From an uncultured Nocardiaceae bacterium (GTDB lineage Bacteria; Actinomycetota; Actinomycetes; Mycobacteriales; Mycobacteriaceae), in the NCBI GenBank assembly GCA_936936565.1, contig CAKZIX010000134.1, forward strand, positions 1 through 43,991: a DNA stretch of 43,991 bases, given 5' to 3'. Shown here in pieces: positions 40,208 through 43,991 of the stretch (positions are counted from its first letter, which is position 1; every line of letters starts with the position of its first letter). The position numbers and the translations under genes are program-made. The notes beneath the pieces were generated by a model, which saw only the letters and a list, made by a program, of their open reading frames with translations, was not told the origin of the DNA and did no database searches.

Positions 40208-40738
40208 TTACTGCGCGGGCGGTTCCTGCATGCAGTAGGTGAGCTTCGGGTCCGGGAACGTCATGTACTGGTTGTCGGCCTCGGCGCACAGGTTCTCGTC
40301 TTCCTGGCCGTCGACCTTCTTCGTGATCTTGAACGTGGCCCCCGGATCCGTGCACGCGATCGGCACGATGTTCGAGGGCTCGTCCTTGTAGCACTTGCCC
40401 TCTTTGAGGTTCGGTACCAGGCAGAGATAGGCGCTGGTGCTGTTGCCCAGGGTCTCGGTGTAGGTGGAGTAGGCCTGCGACGGGCAGCTGATCTGCGCGT
40501 CGCTGGTCTTGGCAACCTTGTAGATCGCATCGTCGGACGCACAGTCGATCGTCTCGGTGTCGGCGTCGGTGTCGGACGCCTTGTTCACCTTGATGCAGTC
40601 GCCCACGTTGGCACGCGCGGTTTCGGACTTGGTGGCCTTGTCGATCAGCGAACAACCCGAACCGATGAAGGCGACCACCGAGAGGGCGAGCACCGGCAGG
40701 AGCAGGCGCTTCAGCAGCGCCGACGTATGGTGAATCAA
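40208..40738 (-). CDS. LppU-like cysteine-rich lipoprotein
   Basis: 176 residues from TTG at 40738, with AAAGG about 7 nt upstream. A lipoprotein signal (LKRLLLPVLALSVVAF, then IGSGC) leads to an extracellular domain with at least eight further cysteines (GDCIKVN, TIDCASDD, QISCPSQAY, AYLCLVPN, GKCYKDE, PIACTDPG, NLCAEADN, TYCMQEPP), enough for four disulfides. The pattern fits the LppU family (SCO3897-like), unknown in function. A hairpin with a GAAA loop is in the leader (40757-40772). TATTCT further upstream is a probable -10. Confidence 0.85.
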   Translation of the reverse strand: MIHHTSALLKRLLLPVLALSVVAFIGSGCSLIDKATKSETARANVGDCIKVNKASDTDADTETIDCASDDAIYKVAKTSDAQISCPSQAYSTYTETLGNSTSAYLCLVPNLKEGKCYKDEPSNIVPIACTDPGATFKITKKVDGQEDENLCAEADNQYMTFPDPKLTYCMQEPPAQ

Positions 40739-40756
40739 GGGAGACCTTTCAGAATG

Positions 40757-40788
40757 GAAGGCGAAAGCCTTCGTGCGGGCAGAGAATA
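40757..40788 (-). promoter_or_regulatory. Leader hairpin and -10 (TATTCT) of the LppU-like gene
   Basis: On the minus strand TATTCT (40783-40788) is a good -10, followed by the inverted repeat GAAGGC/GCCTTC (40757-40772, 4-nt loop). A GNRA loop appears only on the plus strand (GAAA). A stem in the leader might affect translation of the TTG start. Confidence 0.4.
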
Positions 40789-40905
40789 ACCCCGTCCCAG
40801 GTCCGGAACGGGGCAATCCTCACGGTGGCGCGAGCGCCGGTGAGACCAATCCTCACCGCAGCGCCATCCCCACAGAACCACCCCCAGGGGTGATCTTGTG
40901 AACCC

Positions 40906-41202
40906 CTACATCTCGACGGAGTCGAGCACGTCGAGATTGCGGAAAATCGCCGGGCCGTCGCACAGTTCGGCCATCTTCGCCGCGAACGCGCTCGTGCTCG
41001 GCAGGCTGGAGTTCTCCATCGCCGACTCGTAGGACTCGAACTCGACGATGTTCAGGTACGTGTCCGCGGTGTCGCGGTCACGGGTTATGGTGCCGCGCAG
41101 GGCAAGTCGCACACCTTCGGTGTCGGAGAGCCACTGCTGGCGCAGCGCGTCGACCTCGTCGATACGGCTGGTACGGAACTCGATGATCTGAATGAATTTC
41201 AT
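40906..41202 (-). CDS. Antibiotic biosynthesis monooxygenase-like dimeric alpha/beta barrel protein
   Basis: 98 residues from ATG at 41202. It opens MKFIQIIEFRTSRIDEVDA and continues LALRGTITRDRDTADTYLNI, VEFESYESAMENSSLPST and a C-terminal FRNLDVLDSVEM. This is the ferredoxin-like ABM fold that dimerises through the beta-sheet. Members include small monooxygenases and heme-handling proteins, but no catalytic residues can be assigned. It is 64 bp downstream of the TIGR03086/SnoaL gene on the same strand, so probably cotranscribed. Confidence 0.82.
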   Translation of the reverse strand: MKFIQIIEFRTSRIDEVDALRQQWLSDTEGVRLALRGTITRDRDTADTYLNIVEFESYESAMENSSLPSTSAFAAKMAELCDGPAIFRNLDVLDSVEM

Positions 41203-41266
41203 GGGTCTGCCATGCTTTCAACAGTTGTGCCGGGCGCCGACCCATCGCCGCCACTCAGCGTAGCCC

Positions 41267-42175
41267 TCAACCTTTGACGTAGGCGCGTTTCTCGGCGACC
41301 CGGCCGTCCCGGCAGCCGAACACGTCGACACCCTCCACGAACGCGTCGGGCCCGCTGCCCCACCGGTACCGCCAGCGGTAGGCCGCGCCCGCTCCCCCGA
41401 CGACGCCGCCGAGCGTTTCGAAGTGTGCCGCAGGCGAATCCGCGAACAGCTTGCCGAACGCGGCGAGCACCGCGTCGGCGCCGCGGTGGGTGGTGCCCGC
41501 CGGCGGGGTGGTGTCGACGAACACGCAGTCCGCGGTGATCAGCGCCCGCAGCCCGTCCAGATCGTGCCGATTGAACGCGGCGTTGAAGCGCCCTACGACG
41601 GCCAGCGGCGCGTCCGCCGACGCGTCGCGCCCGAAGCGGGCCAGCAACCCCGCCTGCGCGCTGTCGTCGACCGGGGTGCGGGCCGGGCCGATCGCCCCCG
41701 CCGAACGGTACATCTGTTCGCGCTCGTCGAACCATTGTCCAACGGCTGCAACCACATCCGGGTTCAGTGTCTCGTCCAGCCCGGCGCCGCGCGCCAGATC
41801 CCAACCGTGCACCAACAGGTCCGCGGTGAGCTGCCACAGGTACTCCACCGCGGGTACGTCGCCGAAGGACAGGTGCACCAGTTTGTCGAGCTCGGCCCGC
41901 TCCCCCGCCGCCGCGGCCGGCGCCGCAGACGTGTCCCACGCATGCACCGGATCGGACCCGAGCAGATCCCCGTCGAACCGGTCGCCCACCTCGGCAATGG
42001 TGCCGCCCGCCAGCAGCGGCGGCGCCCAGCAGTTCTCGCCAACCACATGGTTGACGACCGCCGCGACATCCCACTCGGCACACGGCGTCGGCTGGTGCCA
42101 GGCGTCGTCGGGAACGCGGTGCACGCGCGCGCCGAATTCGTCCAGCGCGGTCTTGTACAGGTCGGTGACGCTCAT
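41267..42175 (-). CDS. TIGR03086 (DinB-like) and SnoaL-like fusion protein
   Basis: 302 residues from ATG at 42175. The N-terminal 185 residues follow the mycothiol-dependent maleylpyruvate isomerase/DinB-like fold: PTPCAEWDVAAVVNHVVGEN, then ADLLVHGWDLARG, with the metal-binding His residues. The last 110 residues are a SnoaL/NTF2-like domain (VVGRFNAAFNRHDLDGLRAL, GADAVLAAFGKLFADSPAAH). The fold order is joined without a stop. Mycothiol-linked detoxification or a metabolite-binding role is possible; no substrate is known. Confidence 0.85.
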   Translation of the reverse strand: MSVTDLYKTALDEFGARVHRVPDDAWHQPTPCAEWDVAAVVNHVVGENCWAPPLLAGGTIAEVGDRFDGDLLGSDPVHAWDTSAAPAAAAGERAELDKLVHLSFGDVPAVEYLWQLTADLLVHGWDLARGAGLDETLNPDVVAAVGQWFDEREQMYRSAGAIGPARTPVDDSAQAGLLARFGRDASADAPLAVVGRFNAAFNRHDLDGLRALITADCVFVDTTPPAGTTHRGADAVLAAFGKLFADSPAAHFETLGGVVGGAGAAYRWRYRWGSGPDAFVEGVDVFGCRDGRVAEKRAYVKG

Positions 42176-42233
42176 GGTTCTCGTACTACACCCCGCCGCG
42201 CCGCGGCGGAAGCGTAATCGGCGTCGTAGCGCA

Positions 42234-42255
42234 TGTCGGTGGGTGTCTGGACAAT
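42234..42255 (+). promoter_or_regulatory. PafBC-type (RecA-independent) DNA-damage promoter motif
   Basis: TGTCGGTG (42234-42241), 8 bases, then GACAAT (42250-42255). This agrees with the TGTCRGTG-N8-TANNNT motif of PafBC-controlled, RecA-independent DNA-damage promoters in mycobacteria. The -10 differs from TANNNT at its first base. The XPB start codon follows 41 bp later. Confidence 0.65.
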
Positions 42256-42296
42256 GGACTGGTTGCCCCGACAACGGGCGCAGGAAGGACACCGCT

Positions 42297-43937
42297 GTGA
42301 CCGACGGCCCACTGATCGTCCAGTCCGACAAGACGCTGCTCCTGGAGGTCGACCACCCCCAGGCGGCGCAGGCGCGCGCGGCCATCGCACCGTTCGCCGA
42401 GCTCGAGCGCGCCCCCGAGCACGTGCACACCTACCGGGTGACCCCGCTCGCGCTGTGGAACGCCCGCGCCGCCGGACACGACGCCGAACAGGTGGTCGAC
42501 GCGCTGGTCACCTACTCCCGGTTCCCGGTGCCGCAGCCGCTGCTCGTCGACGTCGTCGACACCATGTCCCGGTACGGCCGGCTGCAGTTGGTAAAGCATC
42601 CCGCCCACGGGCTCACGCTGGTCAGCCTCGATCGAGCGGTGCTGGAAGAGATCCTGCGGCACAAGAAAATCACCCCGATGCTGGGCACCCGCATCGACCC
42701 CGACACGGTCATCGTGCACCCGTCCGAGCGCGGCCGGCTCAAACAGACCCTGCTCAAGGTCGGTTGGCCCGCCGAAGACCTCGCCGGCTACGTCGACGGC
42801 GAGGCCCACCCCATCGACCTCGACTTCGGCAGCCACCCGTGGCACCTGCGCGACTATCAGGAGATGGCCGCCGACAGCTTCTGGGCCGGCGGCTCCGGCG
42901 TCGTCGTGCTGCCCTGCGGCGCAGGCAAAACGATGGTCGGCGCGGCCGCCATGGCCAGAGCCAAAGCCACCACACTCATCCTGGTGACGAACACCGTCGC
43001 CGGACGCCAGTGGAAGCGGGAACTGCTCGCCCGCACCAACCTCACCGAAGAAGAAATCGGCGAATACTCCGGCGAACGCAAGGAAATCCGGCCGATCACC
43101 ATCGCCACCTACCAGGTCATCACGCGGCGCACCAAAGGCGAGTACAAGCATCTGGAACTGTTCGACTCCCGCGACTGGGGCCTGGTCATCTACGACGAGG
43201 TGCACCTGCTGCCCGCGCCCGTCTTCCGGATGACCGCCGACCTGCAGAGCCGGCGCCGCCTCGGCCTCACCGCCACCCTCGTGCGCGAAGACGGCCGCGA
43301 AGGCGACGTGTTCAGCCTCATCGGGCCCAAGCGCTACGACGCGCCGTGGAAAGACATCGAGGCCCAAGGCTGGATTGCCCCCGCCGACTGCGTCGAAGTC
43401 CGCGTCACACTCACCGACAACGAGCGCATGACCTACGCCACCGCCGAACCCGAAGAGCGCTACAAAATCTGCTCCACCGCTCGCACCAAACTGCCCGTCG
43501 TCGAGTCGATCCTCGCCAAACACCCCGACGCACCCGCCCTCGTGATCGGCGCCTACCTCGACCAGCTCGACGAATTGGGCGAGCACCTGCAGGCACCCGT
43601 CATCCAAGGCGCGACGAAAACCAAGGAACGCGAAGCGCTGTTCGAGGCATTCCGGCAGGGCGAGATCCCGGTACTCGTCGTGAGCAAGGTCGCAAACTTC
43701 TCCATCGACCTCCCGGAAGCGTCCGTCGCCGTTCAGGTTTCGGGAACCTTCGGCTCCCGCCAGGAAGAGGCCCAGCGCCTGGGCCGGCTGCTGCGCCCCA
43801 AACAGGACGGCGGGCAAGCGCACTTCTACTCCGTCGTCGCCCGTGACACCCTCGACGCCGAATACGCCGCGCACCGCCAACGCTTCCTCGCCGAGCAGGG
43901 CTACGCCTATCGAATCGTCGACGCAGACAGTGTTTGA
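42297..43937 (+). CDS. XPB/ERCC3-like superfamily 2 DNA helicase
   Basis: 546 residues from GTG at 42297, with AGGAAGGA upstream. The helicase core is complete: Walker A CGAGKT at 207-212, DEVH at 300-303, the XPB-specific RED motif at R330-E331-D332, LGLTATLV, and the C-terminal QRLGRLLRPK motif VI. The N-terminal damage-recognition domain (about 60-190) is also kept. Relatives (Rv0861c) unwind DNA 3' to 5' and are thought to act in nucleotide excision repair. A PafBC-type motif is in its promoter. A dispersed repeat starts three bases after the stop. Confidence 0.95.
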   Translation: MTDGPLIVQSDKTLLLEVDHPQAAQARAAIAPFAELERAPEHVHTYRVTPLALWNARAAGHDAEQVVDALVTYSRFPVPQPLLVDVVDTMSRYGRLQLVKHPAHGLTLVSLDRAVLEEILRHKKITPMLGTRIDPDTVIVHPSERGRLKQTLLKVGWPAEDLAGYVDGEAHPIDLDFGSHPWHLRDYQEMAADSFWAGGSGVVVLPCGAGKTMVGAAAMARAKATTLILVTNTVAGRQWKRELLARTNLTEEEIGEYSGERKEIRPITIATYQVITRRTKGEYKHLELFDSRDWGLVIYDEVHLLPAPVFRMTADLQSRRRLGLTATLVREDGREGDVFSLIGPKRYDAPWKDIEAQGWIAPADCVEVRVTLTDNERMTYATAEPEERYKICSTARTKLPVVESILAKHPDAPALVIGAYLDQLDELGEHLQAPVIQGATKTKEREALFEAFRQGEIPVLVVSKVANFSIDLPEASVAVQVSGTFGSRQEEAQRLGRLLRPKQDGGQAHFYSVVARDTLDAEYAAHRQRFLAEQGYAYRIVDADSV

Positions 43938-43940
43938 TGG

Positions 43941-43985
43941 CCTCGCTGCGCTCGGCGGGTTCGCGCGCTTCCCGCCCGGTCTTCC
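43941..43985 (+). repeat. Dispersed intergenic repeat, copy 2
   Basis: Begins CCTCGCTGCGCTCGG three bases after the XPB helicase stop codon and resembles the copy at 11724-11768 (about 39 of 45 bases alike by eye). The window ends shortly after, so its full length is unknown. Confidence 0.75.
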
Positions 43986-43991
43986 CTCGTC

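Noticed and set aside
40879..40892. CACCCCCAGGGGTG as a terminator
   Set aside because: The loop would be only 2 nt; it is a short palindrome without a T-run.
1..43991. Defence, phage or mobile-element gene cluster
   Set aside because: No integrase, transposase, nuclease/methylase pair, CRISPR repeat or tRNA-linked att site was seen; gene order is that of a conserved chromosomal core.

Overview
This is a high-GC actinobacterial chromosome segment with densely packed genes, many GTG starts and two TTG starts. Its gene content follows a long block known from mycolic-acid bacteria. Recognisable counterparts of Mycobacterium tuberculosis genes are ligD, the Rv0909/Rv0910 pair, Rv0906, echA6, prrA/prrB, gltA2, citA, serC, sepH, Rv0882, Rv0881, Rv0880, Rv0879c, Rv0877, Rv0876c, Rv0875c, cspB, rpfA, Rv0862c and the XPB helicase Rv0861c. 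No PE/PPE genes are present, and hemophore-like, glutaminyl-cyclase and XRE/membrane genes are inserted. I infer a Nocardia- or Rhodococcus-like member of the Mycobacteriales, recalled from family knowledge rather than from a search. No rRNA, tRNA, CRISPR array, transposase or phage gene was seen.

Layout. 1-4.0 kb: 5' part of ligD (minus), an orphan solute-binding lipoprotein, and a membrane-anchored substrate-binding/VWA protein. 4.0-8.5 kb: a minus-strand run with an Rv0910-like SRPBCC protein, an MmcQ/YjbR protein, a secreted lipase, two Rv0909-like small lysine-rich proteins, a metallo-hydrolase and EchA6. 8.5-11.7 kb: a flavin monooxygenase, an aldo/keto reductase, an XRE regulator coupled to a membrane protein, and a hemophore-like secreted protein. 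11.7-14 kb: a dispersed-repeat block and the PrrA/PrrB two-component system. 14-20.7 kb: central metabolism, with FKBP, citrate synthase GltA2, a sugar kinase/epimerase pair, an MFS exporter, PdxH and a second citrate synthase, CitA.

20.7-28.4 kb: a NodB-like deacetylase, a VOC protein, SerC, the cell-division protein SepH, small conserved proteins, a SpoU methyltransferase, an Eis-like acetyltransferase and a MarR regulator. 28.4-35.7 kb: a GHKL/sacsin-type ATPase coupled to DUF3027, then a glutaminyl cyclase, an MFS protein, DUF2771, a cold-shock protein and a small membrane protein. 35.7-36.9 kb: rpfA behind a perfect CRP half-site pair and a long leader that I read as a c-di-AMP (ydaO-type) riboswitch. 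36.9-44 kb: an acyl thioesterase, a helicase-associated protein, a lipoprotein, stress-type small enzymes and the XPB-like helicase, which has a PafBC-type DNA-damage promoter motif.

How it works together. The segment is mostly conserved chromosomal core: TCA entry (two citrate synthases), serine and PLP synthesis, division control, DNA repair (LigD, XPB) and resuscitation. The most informative non-coding signals are the layered control of rpfA, the PafBC-like promoter, at least six putative leaderless promoters, and a roughly 45-bp repeat placed just after stop codons. No clearly new defence or mobile system is present. The best candidates for undescribed biology are the ATPase/DUF3027 pair and the SRPBCC/small-protein cluster.
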